A DNA stretch of 34,848 nucleotides. Source: Bacteroidales bacterium (lineage in GTDB: Bacteria > Bacteroidota > Bacteroidia > Bacteroidales > UBA932). This document shows positions 17,366-27,700 of this stretch, one piece after another. Below the pieces are notes generated by a model, which was not told the origin of the DNA, searched no databases, and saw only the letters and a list, made by a program, of their open reading frames with translations. Positions within the stretch are counted from its first letter, which is position 1. Each line of letters starts with the position of its first letter. Made by a program: the position numbers and the translations under genes. The DNA is taken from positions 1 through 34,848 of the forward strand of contig JAKSJN010000020.1 in assembly GCA_024402135.1 (NCBI GenBank), given 5' to 3'.

Positions 17366-19159
17366 TTACTTAGCTGAAGCCCAACCAAGAACATCGTGGA
17401 GATTAGGGTTAGCATTCTTAACATCGAGTGGGAATGGGAAGTACTCGTGCTTTCCAACTACGAAGTCCTGGTAGATAAGGTCGCAAGGTACGGTGAAGAG
17501 CTTGTGCTCCTTCTGGTAACCTGGCTTGCCCTCGGTGAAGAACTCATCCTTTACGGTGGTAGCAGTCTTGTGGATGCCTGAAGCATTGAAGATCTTGTTA
17601 AGATCAACCTTGCCCTGCTTGCTCCAGCGAACGAGGTCGAGGAAGCGGCAAGACTCGAACCACATCTCATACTGCTTCTCCTCAGCTACAGCCTCCCAGG
17701 TGAGCTTGTCAGAGATCTTGCCAGAACCTGAGCGCTCCTGGATAGCGTTGAGAGCTGCGAGACCCTTTGCCTCATCAGATGAACCGATACATGCCTCAGC
17801 GTAAAGGAGGTAAGCCTCAGCGAGACGGGCAACCTTGAAGTTGGTACCGTTCTGAGCGTATCCGAGGTAAGGGATATGGTCGCTAGGGAATGACTTGCCC
17901 TTGGTAAGGATTGCAGGAGGGTTGGTGTAAACCATGTGCTTCCACTCGAAGTATGGACCATGTGAGAATACACCCTCAGCTGAAGAGATACCACGTGAAG
18001 GGTCAACCATCTTCTCCTCGCGGGTTCCGTTGTTTACCTTTGAAGCAGCCCAATCCATGGTGTAGAGCCACTCTTCCTCGGTAAGGAAGCAAGCGAGACG
18101 ACGTGGAGAGTCACCATCATGCTCGAGGAACTTCTTTGCGAAGTCGTTCTGGATAGCACCACCGTTCCAGCCCTGGAAACCATCGTGTACCTTAGGGTTA
18201 GAAGCGAGATGGTCAGATCTCCAGCAGAATACGTTTGCTACCATCCAACGGGTACGCTGGTAAGCGCCGAAGCCCTTGAGCCAGTCCTGGTCAGCAACAA
18301 CGTTAGGCTCGAAAATCTTCTCGACACCACCGTCACCCTGGATATGGAAGTTGATCCAGTAGTCCTCGCTAGGAACGAGTGCATAGTCACCAGAGTTGAT
18401 GAGAGCTGAGAGATACTTGCGTGCGGTAGCGGCATCATTCATGAACATTGCAGCCTTACCTGCGATGAACTGTGCGAAACCAACTGACATGCGAGCGGTA
18501 GCGTTCTTGTCGCTGGTACCGTTTCTCTTAGGAAGTGAACCTGAAGCAATAGCCTTCTCACACTCGTCAACAACCCACTTGAGAACCTGCTCCTGGCTTT
18601 CAGCGTTGGTAGGGAGCTCGTCACCTTCGTAAACGCGGTCAAGGATAGGAGGGCAGTTCCAAAGGAGAGCGGTCATCATGTGGAGGTAAGCGCGCATTAC
18701 GCGTGCCTCAGCGACAGCCTGCTTGGTATATGCACTTTCAAACTTAGGAGCGGTACCATTGCGGTTCTCGTTGGTGAAGTTTGAGATCACGAGGTTAGCG
18801 TGATAGATAGCGTAGTAGTAACGCTGGTAAGCTGACTTAAGGGTACCGTTGGCGTCATCGTAACGGAACTCACAGAAGTTACGGAATGGCTCGTGGTCGT
18901 TGGCATTGCCACCTGCAGCAAGGATATCGTCTGAAGAGTAATTCAGGATCACCTGCTCAGGGTTGTCGATACCCTCGGTACCAGACACGTTGGTGATGTA
19001 ATTCGCATACATGTTAGCGAGTGCAGCCTCACAGTCCTCGTCAGAAGCGTAGAAGTCATCGTAAGAAACGACACCCTTCTGAGGAATATCAAGCATCTTC
19101 TCGCAAGAAGTAGCCACGAGAGCGAATCCTAAGAATATAGGGAGAATAATCTTTTTCAT
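17366..19159 (-). CDS. SusD/RagB-like nutrient-binding outer-membrane lipoprotein (pair 2)
   Basis: The 597-residue lipoprotein (start MKKIILPIFLGFALVATSC, lipid anchor C19) is the surface-exposed partner of the SusC at 19175-22291. It contains the opening MLDIPQKGVVSYDDFYASDEDC, TPR-like helices (YYYAIYHANLVISNFTNEN, AVAEARVMRAYLHMM), AEAYLLYAEACIGSSDEAKG, EMWFESCRFLDLVRWSKQGK and the end EYFPFPLDVKNANPNLH. An ATG 12 bases further upstream (19171) is in frame, but 19159 leaves a 15-base gap to susC2, like the 14 and 18 bases in the other pairs. It is a close paralogue of the SusD of pair 3 and shares with it the insertion GTEGIDNPEQVILNYS. The ligand is unknown but probably related for pairs 2 and 3. 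Confidence 0.96.
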   Translation of the reverse strand: MKKIILPIFLGFALVATSCEKMLDIPQKGVVSYDDFYASDEDCEAALANMYANYITNVSGTEGIDNPEQVILNYSSDDILAAGGNANDHEPFRNFCEFRYDDANGTLKSAYQRYYYAIYHANLVISNFTNENRNGTAPKFESAYTKQAVAEARVMRAYLHMMTALLWNCPPILDRVYEGDELPTNAESQEQVLKWVVDECEKAIASGSLPKRNGTSDKNATARMSVGFAQFIAGKAAMFMNDAATARKYLSALINSGDYALVPSEDYWINFHIQGDGGVEKIFEPNVVADQDWLKGFGAYQRTRWMVANVFCWRSDHLASNPKVHDGFQGWNGGAIQNDFAKKFLEHDGDSPRRLACFLTEEEWLYTMDWAASKVNNGTREEKMVDPSRGISSAEGVFSHGPYFEWKHMVYTNPPAILTKGKSFPSDHIPYLGYAQNGTNFKVARLAEAYLLYAEACIGSSDEAKGLAALNAIQERSGSGKISDKLTWEAVAEEKQYEMWFESCRFLDLVRWSKQGKVDLNKIFNASGIHKTATTVKDEFFTEGKPGYQKEHKLFTVPCDLIYQDFVVGKHEYFPFPLDVKNANPNLHDVLGWASAK

Positions 19160-19174
19160 ATTGATACTCATTAA

Positions 19175-22100
19175 TTAGAATGTGAGGTTTACACCAAGGA
19201 TGAGCTTCTGCATGGTAGGATATGAACCCCAGTCAAGGCCGGCACCTGAACCACTGTTGACTGATGCAGTCTCAGGGTCAAGTCCTGGATACTTGGTGAA
19301 GGTGAAGAAGTCATCAAGTGAAACATAGAAGCGGAGGTTGCTGATCTGAGCCTTCTTGGTGATTGAAGAAGGGAGAGTGTAACCGAGCTGCATCTGCTTG
19401 ATACGGAAGTAGTCGCCCTTGAATACGTTAGCAGATGAAGAGTAGAACTTGTAAGCACCGACAGTCTCGCTTGGGTGTGGATACTCACCGCTCTTGTACT
19501 TGTCCATGTAAACTGAGAGGTGGTTCTTGAATCCGGTACGGTGGAGAACAGGAACGATTGAGTTGCCGGTAATACCTGAACCGAAGATAAGGAGATCGAA
19601 TCCCTTGTAAGCGAAGTTGAGGTTGAGACCGTAGGTAGCCTTAGGAGTACCCTGGCCGAGCATGATCATATCTGACTGGTCGATAGTACCGTCACCGTTC
19701 TGGTCGATGAGATGCTCTACTACGTTTGAACCGCTGGCATTAGCACCTGCATATTCGTAACCACGGAGGTACCATACTGGATAACCTGCCTCGAATACGG
19801 TCTGGATAGGATAGTTAGATGAAGAAGCATCAGTTCTGATTACTCGTGAAGTTCCCTCAGGAAGCTCGAGAACCTTGTTCTTGAGGCTAGAGAAGTTACC
19901 GGTAATACCGTAGCTGAAGTCACCGATCTGATCCTTCCAAGAGAGCTCAAGCTCGATACCCTGGTTGAGTACCTGACCACCGTTTACGGTTACGCTTGAT
20001 ACACCGAGCTCTGGAGGGGTTGGCTTGCTGAAGAGGAGGTCCTTGGTTCTCTTGTCGAAGAAGTCAACACCGAGAGAGAGTCTGTTGTTGAGGAATCTTG
20101 CATCGAGACCGAGGTCGATCTGCTCTGAAGTCTCCCAGCTGAGGTTTGGATTAGGAAGACCGCTTGGAGATGATGATGAAACAGCACCTGACTTGTCAAC
20201 GTCATACTGATAGAAGCTGTTACCCTTAGAGATGGTGGTAGCGTATGGATAGCCGCTGAGGACATTTACGTTACCGTTCTGACCCCATGAAGCACGGAGC
20301 TTGAGGAAGTTGAATACGTTTCTGTCAACGTTGTCCTTGAAGAATGACTCGTTAGAAACGGTCCAACCAGCAGAGAATGAAGGGAAGTAACCCCAACGGT
20401 TCTGCTTAGAAAGCTTTGATGAGTCGAATGCGTCAGCACGGAAGTTAGCCTGGATGCTGTAACGGTTGTCATAAGAGTAGATGAGACGACCGAAGTAAGC
20501 AAGGGATGCAGACATTCCTGGAGCATTGCCGATAGACTTGGCAGCGTCACCCTTTACATAGTTGAGGTACTGGAAGTTAGACTCGTATGAAGTAAGGATG
20601 TCAGCACCTGAAGCAGAAGCACTTACGTTATCGCTGTGGTTCTCGCGGTATGACATACCGGCCATTGCGGTGATGCTGTGCTTGCCGAAGTTCTTAATGT
20701 AGTTTGCGAAGTTCTCCCACTGATAGTACCAGCTGGTGCTAGCGTTTGCAGAGATTGAGTAGGTAGTGGTTGAACCACGCTCTCCGATGTAGTAAGGAGT
20801 AGAGTAGCTGTGTGAAACGCTGTAACCGAGACGGTAACCGAGACGTGAGGTGAAGGTGAGACCCTTGAGAGGAGTGATGTTTGCGAACATGGTTCCGTTG
20901 ATGTTGAAACCACCGTTCTGTGAGTTGGTAGCATCACGCTTTGCAAGTGCAGAACCCTCAGCATCTGAGTACTTGGTATTTGCGTACCAACCGTTCTCAT
21001 CACGGAAGAGAGTGTAAGGAACTGATGAAGTACCAGCCTGGAGGTTGTCATATACCTGCTTTACAGCTGAAGACATTTCCTCTGGCTTGGTCCAGTATAC
21101 AGGAGTGGTAGGGTCCATGAGGAGCATTGACTCGAATGAAGAAGAGTAACCTCTCTGTGAAACAGACTCGGTAGACCACTTCTCGATAGAGTTGTTGGTA
21201 CCAACCTGGAGCCACTTGAAGATGTTGTAGTCAGCGTTTACCTGAGCGGTAAGACGGTTGTAAACGTCCTTCTTGCCTCTTACGATACCATCATCCATGA
21301 CATAGTTGAGGGAAGCGAAATAGTGACCGTTTCTGTTACCGCCTGAGAAGCTGAGTGAGTGCTGCTGGCTCCATGTAGGCTCGGTATAAGCGTCGATCCA
21401 GTCGGTATCGATTACACCGTCCTTGTACATAGGGTGCTTGTAGTCGAAGTCCTTGAGGTTGTTGTCAACGTACTCGTCACCGTACTCGAGACGGAGGTAT
21501 TCGAGCATGCCGGCACGGTCCATCATAGGACGACCGCTGAAGCTCTGGAGAGTTGCCTTTGAAGTATAGGTAACAGAGGTGTGACCGTCTGAACCGCTCT
21601 TGGTGGTTACGAGAACGACACCGTTACCTGCCTGTGCACCGTAGATAGCTGCAGAAGCTGCGTCCTTGAGGACCTCGATAGATTCGATCATTGAAGGATC
21701 GAGGTACTGGATGCTTGAAACCTGAAGACCGTCGACGATGAGGAGAGGTCCGATAGAACCAGAGTTTGAAGAATAACCGCGGACACGGATCTCAGCACCT
21801 GAACCAGGAGCAGCGTTGGTAAGAATGTGAACGCCGGAAACCTTACCCTGGAGTGCCTGAGCTGCATCAGAGGTTGAACGGTTCTCGAGGTCACCTGAAC
21901 GTACAGATGCAACAGCACCGGTAAGGTCAGACTTCTTCTGCACACCGTAACCGATAACGACAGTCTCCTCGAGGAACTCGGTGTCCTCTTCGAGAGTGAT
22001 GTTGAAAGTGGTCTGGTTACCTACTGCGATGGTCTGAGCAGCATAGCCAATGCTTGAGACATTGATGCTTGAACCAGCAGGGACAGAAAGATTGAAAAGG

Positions 22101-22291
22101 CCGTCGAGGTCAGTGACAGTACCATTGGTAGTCTGGCCTACTACGAACACAGAGGCGCCGATTACAGGCTGACCCTGGGTGTCTACGACCTTACCGTTGA
22201 TCTGACGATTCTGAGCGGAAAGACCCAGAGTCATCAAGCAAGAGAGAAGAACCAATACGGTTCTAACGCCCTTCAAAAGTTTGTTGGTCAT
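19175..22291 (-). CDS. SusC/RagA-like TonB-dependent outer-membrane transporter (pair 2)
   Basis: The 1038-residue product has a signal peptide (MTNKLLKGVRTVLVLLSCLM to about LSAQ), a regulatory-like beta-sandwich (INGKVVDTQGQPVIGASVFV), the TonB-box region EETVVIGYGVQKKSDLTGAV, plug motifs EIRVRGYSSNSG and LLIVDGLQ, and a barrel ending LILGVNLTF. Its start region is almost identical at DNA level to the susC3 start, showing recent duplication. The untranslated region upstream holds a hairpin with a T-tract (22381-22428), so leader-mediated control is possible. susD2 follows after 15 bases. It should import whatever the SusD captures, powered by TonB. Confidence 0.97.
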   Translation of the reverse strand: MTNKLLKGVRTVLVLLSCLMTLGLSAQNRQINGKVVDTQGQPVIGASVFVVGQTTNGTVTDLDGLFNLSVPAGSSINVSSIGYAAQTIAVGNQTTFNITLEEDTEFLEETVVIGYGVQKKSDLTGAVASVRSGDLENRSTSDAAQALQGKVSGVHILTNAAPGSGAEIRVRGYSSNSGSIGPLLIVDGLQVSSIQYLDPSMIESIEVLKDAASAAIYGAQAGNGVVLVTTKSGSDGHTSVTYTSKATLQSFSGRPMMDRAGMLEYLRLEYGDEYVDNNLKDFDYKHPMYKDGVIDTDWIDAYTEPTWSQQHSLSFSGGNRNGHYFASLNYVMDDGIVRGKKDVYNRLTAQVNADYNIFKWLQVGTNNSIEKWSTESVSQRGYSSSFESMLLMDPTTPVYWTKPEEMSSAVKQVYDNLQAGTSSVPYTLFRDENGWYANTKYSDAEGSALAKRDATNSQNGGFNINGTMFANITPLKGLTFTSRLGYRLGYSVSHSYSTPYYIGERGSTTTYSISANASTSWYYQWENFANYIKNFGKHSITAMAGMSYRENHSDNVSASASGADILTSYESNFQYLNYVKGDAAKSIGNAPGMSASLAYFGRLIYSYDNRYSIQANFRADAFDSSKLSKQNRWGYFPSFSAGWTVSNESFFKDNVDRNVFNFLKLRASWGQNGNVNVLSGYPYATTISKGNSFYQYDVDKSGAVSSSSPSGLPNPNLSWETSEQIDLGLDARFLNNRLSLGVDFFDKRTKDLLFSKPTPPELGVSSVTVNGGQVLNQGIELELSWKDQIGDFSYGITGNFSSLKNKVLELPEGTSRVIRTDASSSNYPIQTVFEAGYPVWYLRGYEYAGANASGSNVVEHLIDQNGDGTIDQSDMIMLGQGTPKATYGLNLNFAYKGFDLLIFGSGITGNSIVPVLHRTGFKNHLSVYMDKYKSGEYPHPSETVGAYKFYSSSANVFKGDYFRIKQMQLGYTLPSSITKKAQISNLRFYVSLDDFFTFTKYPGLDPETASVNSGSGAGLDWGSYPTMQKLILGVNLTF
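20370..20452. repeat. 83-base segment nearly identical in three susC genes (copy 2)
   Basis: Identical to the copy in susC3 (25925-26007) and one base different from the copy in susC1 (13742-13824). Confidence 0.8.
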
Positions 22292-22380
22292 AATAGTTGA
22301 AAATTAATTAATAGGTATGCTAGTGTTATAACTATTCGTTCACGCTTATATTATATAGGTATAAACGGTGTATGTGGTAA

Positions 22381-22428
22381 TAAAAAGGAAGAAAGGAGCT
22401 TTCATAATTTCACAACTATTAGGCTCCT
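22381..22428 (-). terminator. Terminator-like hairpin (possible attenuator) in the susC2 leader
   Basis: AGGAGC (22394-22399) pairs with GCTCCT (22423-22428). On the minus strand the hairpin is followed by TTTCTTCCTTTTTATT. It faces the direction of susC2 and lies about 90 bases before its ATG, so it would stop or reduce susC2 transcription unless read through. The six-pair stem with a long loop is modest. Confidence 0.4.
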
Positions 22429-22431
22429 CTC

Positions 22432-22449
22432 TTCACACACCTAATTAAT
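22432..22449 (+). repeat. 18-base inverted repeat, left arm
   Basis: TTCACACACCTAATTAAT here is the exact reverse complement of 27856-27873, which lies just before the susC3 ATG. The arms flank the whole susC3-susD3 unit. Confidence 0.7.
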
Positions 22450-22742
22450 AAAAGCAACACGAAGATAGACGAAGGACGCTGAAAGGACGTTTAAAACGAT
22501 TTGATAATATTCTAAAAACGATTCATTAATAAAAGAAATCAATCATTTGAATTTGATTCAACATTTGGCGATTTGATTTCAAAATCGCAACAAATAAGAC
22601 ATTTCATTATGTTTTCAATGCTGTTTCTTTCGTTTTCGCGTCGTTATACAACAATAGTTCAACATTTCGGATAATAATTGTTTTGAAAAAGATTTAGTTA
22701 ACGAATCAACATTATGAAAATTCAAAAACAATCAAAGGGGTA

Positions 22743-22853
22743 ATGGCCATAAATCTTAAGAAGCAGAACCAGGAAGATCCAGATCAGGATAATCAAGCCA
22801 TATCAGCATGGGAATATGACAATCAAACAGCATTTATGATGAGACTACGATAA
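22743..22853 (+). CDS. Possible 36-residue open reading frame
   Basis: This short frame runs from ATG (22743) to TAA (22851-22853) and encodes a hydrophilic peptide (MAINLKKQNQEDPDQDNQAI...). It is preceded by AAAGGGG very close to the ATG. It lies opposite to all neighbouring genes, in otherwise empty DNA, and stops just before the pair 3 terminator hairpin. No family is recognised and no clear promoter is seen. It may be chance or a remnant. Confidence 0.2.
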   Translation: MAINLKKQNQEDPDQDNQAISAWEYDNQTAFMMRLR

Positions 22854-22854
22854 A

Positions 22855-22880
22855 ACAAAAGCGCGCCCAAAAGGACGCGC
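22855..22880 (-). terminator. Terminator of susCD pair 3
   Basis: GCGCGCCC (22861-22868) pairs with GGACGCGC (22873-22880) with one G-T wobble in the RNA, around AAAA. The minus strand continues TTTTGTTTTATC. It closely resembles the pair 2 terminator, including flanking bases. Confidence 0.85.
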
Positions 22881-22918
22881 CATTGCTGATATATGTAAGA
22901 TAAACTTACTGTGTCAAA

Positions 22919-24724
22919 TTACTCAGCTGAAGCCCAACCAAGAACATTGTGGAGGTTAGGGTTTGCAACCTGGAAGTCAAATGGGAATGGAAGATACTCA
23001 TGCTTGCCAACCTGGAAAGGAACGTAGGTTACAGGAGCGTACTCAACATAGAGCTTGTGCTCCTTCTGATAACCTGGCTTACCCTCGATCCAGAACTCAT
23101 CGTGACATACAGGAACCTTGGTCTTATCGTATGCCTTGTTGAATACCTGGTCAAGATTAACCTTACCCTGCTTGCTCCAACGAACGAGGTCATGGAAGCG
23201 GCAAGACTCGAACCACATTTCATACTGTTTCTCCTCAGCGACAGCCTCCCAGGTAAGCTTGTCAGAGATCTTGCCAGAACCTGAACGCTCCTGTACAGCC
23301 TGGAGAGCTGCAAGACCCTTAGCCTCATCGCTTGAACCGATACATGCCTCAGCATAGAGAAGGAGTGCCTCTGCGTAGCGAGCTACGTTGAAGTTCTTCT
23401 GGTTAGAAGCTGCACCAAGACCACTTACGTTATCTGAAGGATAGCTCTTGCCGTGAGTGAGGATCTTTGGAGGGTTGATGTAAACCATGTGCTTCCACTC
23501 GAAGTAAGTACCATGGCTGAATACACCGTCAGTATTGTTGATACCACGCTTAGGATCGCTCTTCTTTGCCTCGAGAGAAGCGTCGTTGAGATCCGAGTTC
23601 CACTCCATCTCATAAAGCCACTCATCACCAGTAAGGAAGCAAGCGAGACGACGTGGAGAATTTCCATCATGCTCGAGGAACTTCTTTGCGAAATCCTCCT
23701 GGACAGCACCACCATTCCAGCCCTGGAAACCAGCGTGTACCTTAGGCTCAGAAGCGAGGTGGTCAGTACGCCAGCAGAATACGTTAGCTACCATCCAACG
23801 ACCACGCTGGATAGGAGCACCTGAACCCCATGCGTTGTTGGTGAATGCAGGATCCTCGAGGAAGTTAGGCTCGAAAATCTTCTCAGAGCTACCATCACCT
23901 GCGATATGGAAGTTGGTCCAGAAATCCTCGCTAGGAACGAGTGCATAGTCACCAGAGTTGATGAGATCACCGAGGTACTTGCGGGCAGTTGCAGGATCAT
24001 TCATGAACATAGCAGCCTTACCAGCAACGAAACGAGCGAAACCAACGTTCATGCGGGCAGTATTGTCCTTGTCGGTTGGGCCGTTACGATCAGGAAGAAC
24101 ACCTGAAGAAATAGCCTTCTCACACTCATCGATGACCCACTTGAGAACCTGCTCCTGGCTCTCAGAGTTAACAGGAAGCTCATCACCTTCGTAGATACGA
24201 TCGAGGATAGGAGGGCAATTCCAGGTAAGAGCGAGCATCATATGTACATAAGCACGCATTACACGAGCCTCAGCAACATACTGGTCAACAACCTTGCTCT
24301 TCCACTTTGGCTCAGCACCGGTTCTGTTCTCGGTGGTGAAGTTTGAGATCACGAGGTTAGCGTGATAGATAGCATAGTAGTAACGCTGATACATCTGCTT
24401 GAGAGTACCGTTAGTAACGTCATAGCGGAACTCGTCGAAGAAACGGAATGGAGCGTGGTCATCACGGTCACCACCTGCTGAAAGAATATCATCAGCTGAG
24501 TAGTTAAGGATAACCTGCTCAGGGTTGTCGATACCCTCGGTACCTGCTACCTGCTGGAGGAAGTTAGCGTACATGCTGACGAGAGCTGCGAGAGCATCCT
24601 CATCTGACTGATAGAAGTCCTCGTATGCAACGACACCCTTCTGAGGGATATCAAGCATCGACTGGCATGATGATGCAGATGCGAGCGCTGCGAGCGCTAC
24701 GAAAGGAATAAATATCTTTTTCAT
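22919..24724 (-). CDS. SusD/RagB-like nutrient-binding outer-membrane lipoprotein (pair 3)
   Basis: The 601-residue lipoprotein (lipid anchor C20 in ASASSC) is the partner of the SusC at 24739-27846, from which it is separated by 14 bases. It has the opening MLDIPQKGVVAYEDFYQSDEDALAA, helices YYYAIYHANLVISNFTTEN and YVAEARVMRAYVHMM, then AEALLLYAEACIGSSDEAKG, EMWFESCRFHDLVRWSKQGK and the end EYLPFPFDFQVANPNLHNVLGWAS. It aligns along its whole length with the SusD of pair 2. The differences are concentrated in loops (for example EPNFLEDPAFTNNAWGSGAP here versus EPNVVADQDWLKGFGAY there), where ligand contacts could differ. Confidence 0.96.
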   Translation of the reverse strand: MKKIFIPFVALAALASASSCQSMLDIPQKGVVAYEDFYQSDEDALAALVSMYANFLQQVAGTEGIDNPEQVILNYSADDILSAGGDRDDHAPFRFFDEFRYDVTNGTLKQMYQRYYYAIYHANLVISNFTTENRTGAEPKWKSKVVDQYVAEARVMRAYVHMMLALTWNCPPILDRIYEGDELPVNSESQEQVLKWVIDECEKAISSGVLPDRNGPTDKDNTARMNVGFARFVAGKAAMFMNDPATARKYLGDLINSGDYALVPSEDFWTNFHIAGDGSSEKIFEPNFLEDPAFTNNAWGSGAPIQRGRWMVANVFCWRTDHLASEPKVHAGFQGWNGGAVQEDFAKKFLEHDGNSPRRLACFLTGDEWLYEMEWNSDLNDASLEAKKSDPKRGINNTDGVFSHGTYFEWKHMVYINPPKILTHGKSYPSDNVSGLGAASNQKNFNVARYAEALLLYAEACIGSSDEAKGLAALQAVQERSGSGKISDKLTWEAVAEEKQYEMWFESCRFHDLVRWSKQGKVNLDQVFNKAYDKTKVPVCHDEFWIEGKPGYQKEHKLYVEYAPVTYVPFQVGKHEYLPFPFDFQVANPNLHNVLGWASAE

Positions 24725-24738
24725 CTTAATATCGGTTA

Positions 24739-27700
24739 TTAGAAGGTAATATTGACACCAAGGATGAGCTTCTGCATGGTAGGATATGAACCCCAGTCAA
24801 GACCAGAACCTGAAGTATTGTTCATGGCAGCGGTCTCAGGATCAAGTCCTGGATACTTAGTGATGGTGAAGAAGTCATCAAGTGACATATAGAGACGGAG
24901 GTTGCTGATGTTAGCCTTCTTGGTGATAGCAGAAGGGATGGTGTAACCGAACTGCATCTGCTTGATTCTGAAGTAAGCGCCGCTGAATACGTTAGCGGTT
25001 GAAGACCAGAACTGATAGTTACCTACAGTCTCGCTAGGGTGTGGATAAGTACCATCCTTGTAGAGGTCCATGTAAGCGGTCATATGGTTCTTGAAACCGG
25101 TACGATGGAATACAGGAACGATAGAGTTACCAGAGATACCTGAACCGAAGAGGAGGAAGTCGAAGCCCTTGTAAGCAAGGTTGAGGTTGATACCGTAGGT
25201 AAGGGTAGGAGTACCCTGGCCGAGATACTGGAAGTCAGAGGTATCGATGTTTCCGTCGCCGTTGAGATCCTCGAACATTGGCTTGCCGTCAGAACCTACA
25301 CCGAGGTACTTGTAACCACGGAGGTACCAAACTGGATAGCCAGCCTCGAAAGCGGTCTGAATAGGATAGTTAGATGAAGAAGCATCGGAAGCAGTTACAC
25401 GTGGAGTTCCCTCAGGGAGCTCGAGAACCTCATTGTGGAGGGTTGACATGTTGCCGCTGATACCGTAGCTGAGGTCACCGATCTGATCCTTCCAAGAGAG
25501 CTCGAACTCGAGACCTCTGTTGAGCACGTTACCACCGTTCTTGGTTACGCTTGATACACCAAGCTCAGGAGGTACGGTAACTGAGAAGAGGAGGTCCTTG
25601 GTTCTCTTGTCGAAGTAGTCAGCAGAGAATGAGAGACGGTTGTTAAGGAAACGAGCGTCGAGACCGAGGTCGATCTGCTCAGAGGTCTCCCAGGTAAGGT
25701 TAGGGTTAGCAAGGCCTGAAGGAGCTGAAGCGAACTCAGAGCCCTTGTTGTCTACGCTGAACTGATACCAGTTGTTACCAAGAGAGATGGTGGTAGCATA
25801 CTTGTAACCGCTGAGGACAGAGATGTTACCGTTGCGACCCCATGAAGCACGGAGCTTGAGGAAGTTGAACTTGCTGTTGTCAACATTATCTCTGAAGAAT
25901 GACTCGTTGGAAACAGTCCAACCAGCAGAGAATGAAGGGAAGTAACCCCAACGGTTCTGCTTAGAAAGCTTTGATGAGTCGAATGCGTCAGCACGGAAGT
26001 TAGCCTGAACGCTGTAACGGTTGTCGTAAGCATAGATGAGACGACCGAAGTAAGCGAGGTCGGCAGACTTGCCAGGAGCGTTGCCGATAGACTTTGAAGC
26101 GTCACCCTTTACATAGTTGAGATACTGGAACTGTGGCTCGTATGATGAAAGGATGTCAGCACCTGATGATGATGCAGATACGTTATCGCTGTTGTTCTGA
26201 CGATAAGACATACCGGCCATTGCGGTGATGCTGTGCTTGCCGAAGTTCTTGATGTAGTTTGCGAAGTTCTCCCACTGATAGTACCAGCTGGTGTTCGCAT
26301 TTGCAGAGATTGAGTAGTTGTCCTGTGAACCACGTGGTCCGATGTAGTAAGGAGCAGTGTAGCTGTGGCTGGTGCTCATTGCAAGACGGTAACCGAGACG
26401 GGTGGTGAAGGTGAGACCCTTGATAGGAGTGATGTTTGCGAACATGGTTCCGTTGATGTTGAAACCACCATTCTGTGAGTCGGTAGCATCACGCTTTGCA
26501 AGAGGAGAACCCTCGGTATCAGAATACTTGGTGTTTGCGAACCAACCATTCTCGTCACGGAAGAAACGGTAAGGACGGCCTGGCTGACCTGCCATTACGC
26601 GGTCGTACTGGGTCTTCACGTCGAGTGACATTTCCTCAGGAGTAGTCCAGTAAACCGGGGTCATTGGGTCCATCAACATCATTGACTCGAATGAGGTAGA
26701 GTAACCACGCTGAGAAACTGACTGGGTAGACCACTTCTCGATAGAGTTGTTGGTACCTACCTGGAGCCACTTTGCGATGTTGTAGTCAGCGTTTACCTGT
26801 GAGGTGAGACGGGTGTAAACGTCCTTCTCGCCCTTAACGATACCATCGGTCTTCACATAGTTGAGTGAAGTGAAGAAGTGACCGTTCTTGTTACCGCCAG
26901 AGAAGCTTACTGAATGCTGCTGATTCCAGGTTGGCTCGGTATAAGCGTCAATCCAGTCCTGATCGATCACACCATTCTCATAGTAAGGGTGCTTGTAGTC
27001 GAAGTTTGAGAGGTAACCGTTAACATAGTCCTCACCGTACTCGAGACCGAGATACTCAGTAAGCTGAGCACGGTTCATCATAGGACGGCGGGTGTAGTTC
27101 TGGAGAGTAGCCTTACCTGAGTAAGAAACAGATGCAGTGCCCTCTGAACCGCTCTTGGTGGTAATGAGAACGACACCGTTACCTGCCTCTGCACCGTAGA
27201 TAGCTGCAGATGCTGCGTCCTTGAGGACCTCCATTGACTCGATGTTTGAAGGGTCGATGTAGCTGATGTTGGTCACCTTAAGACCATCGACGATCATGAG
27301 AGGAGAAATGTTACCAGAGTTTGAAGAATAACCGCGGACACGGATGGTAGCAGCCTCACCAGGAGCAGCGTTAGAAAGGATGTGAACGCCGGAAACCTTA
27401 CCCTGGAGTGCCTTACCTGCATCTGTGGTAGACTGGTTCTTGAGATCGTCAGAGCGTACTGAAGCAACTGAACCGGTAAGGTCAGACTTCTTCTGTACAC
27501 CGTAACCGATAACGACAGTCTCCTCGAGGAACTCGGTGTCCTCTTCAAGAACTACGTTGAAAGTGGTCTGATTGCCAACTGCGATGGTCTGTGAAGCATA
27601 ACCGATGCAAGATACATCGATGCTTGAACCAGCAGGGACAGAAAGAGCGAATTGGCCGTCGAGGTCAGTGACTGTACCATTGGTAGTCTGGCCTACTACG

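Larger units (their letters stand above)
22292..22742. promoter_or_regulatory. AT-rich control region upstream of susC2
   Basis: About 450 bases without a convincing gene. The best -7 element on the minus strand is TATCTTCG (22458-22465), one mismatch from consensus and lacking a clear TTTG partner, giving a leader of about 160 bases. Within it lies the terminator-like hairpin 22381-22428 and one arm of an 18-base inverted repeat. Further upstream are two dyads, TGAAT-ttg-ATTCA (22548-22560) and CGATTT-n7-AAATCG (22569-22587), possible regulator sites. Confidence 0.45.
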
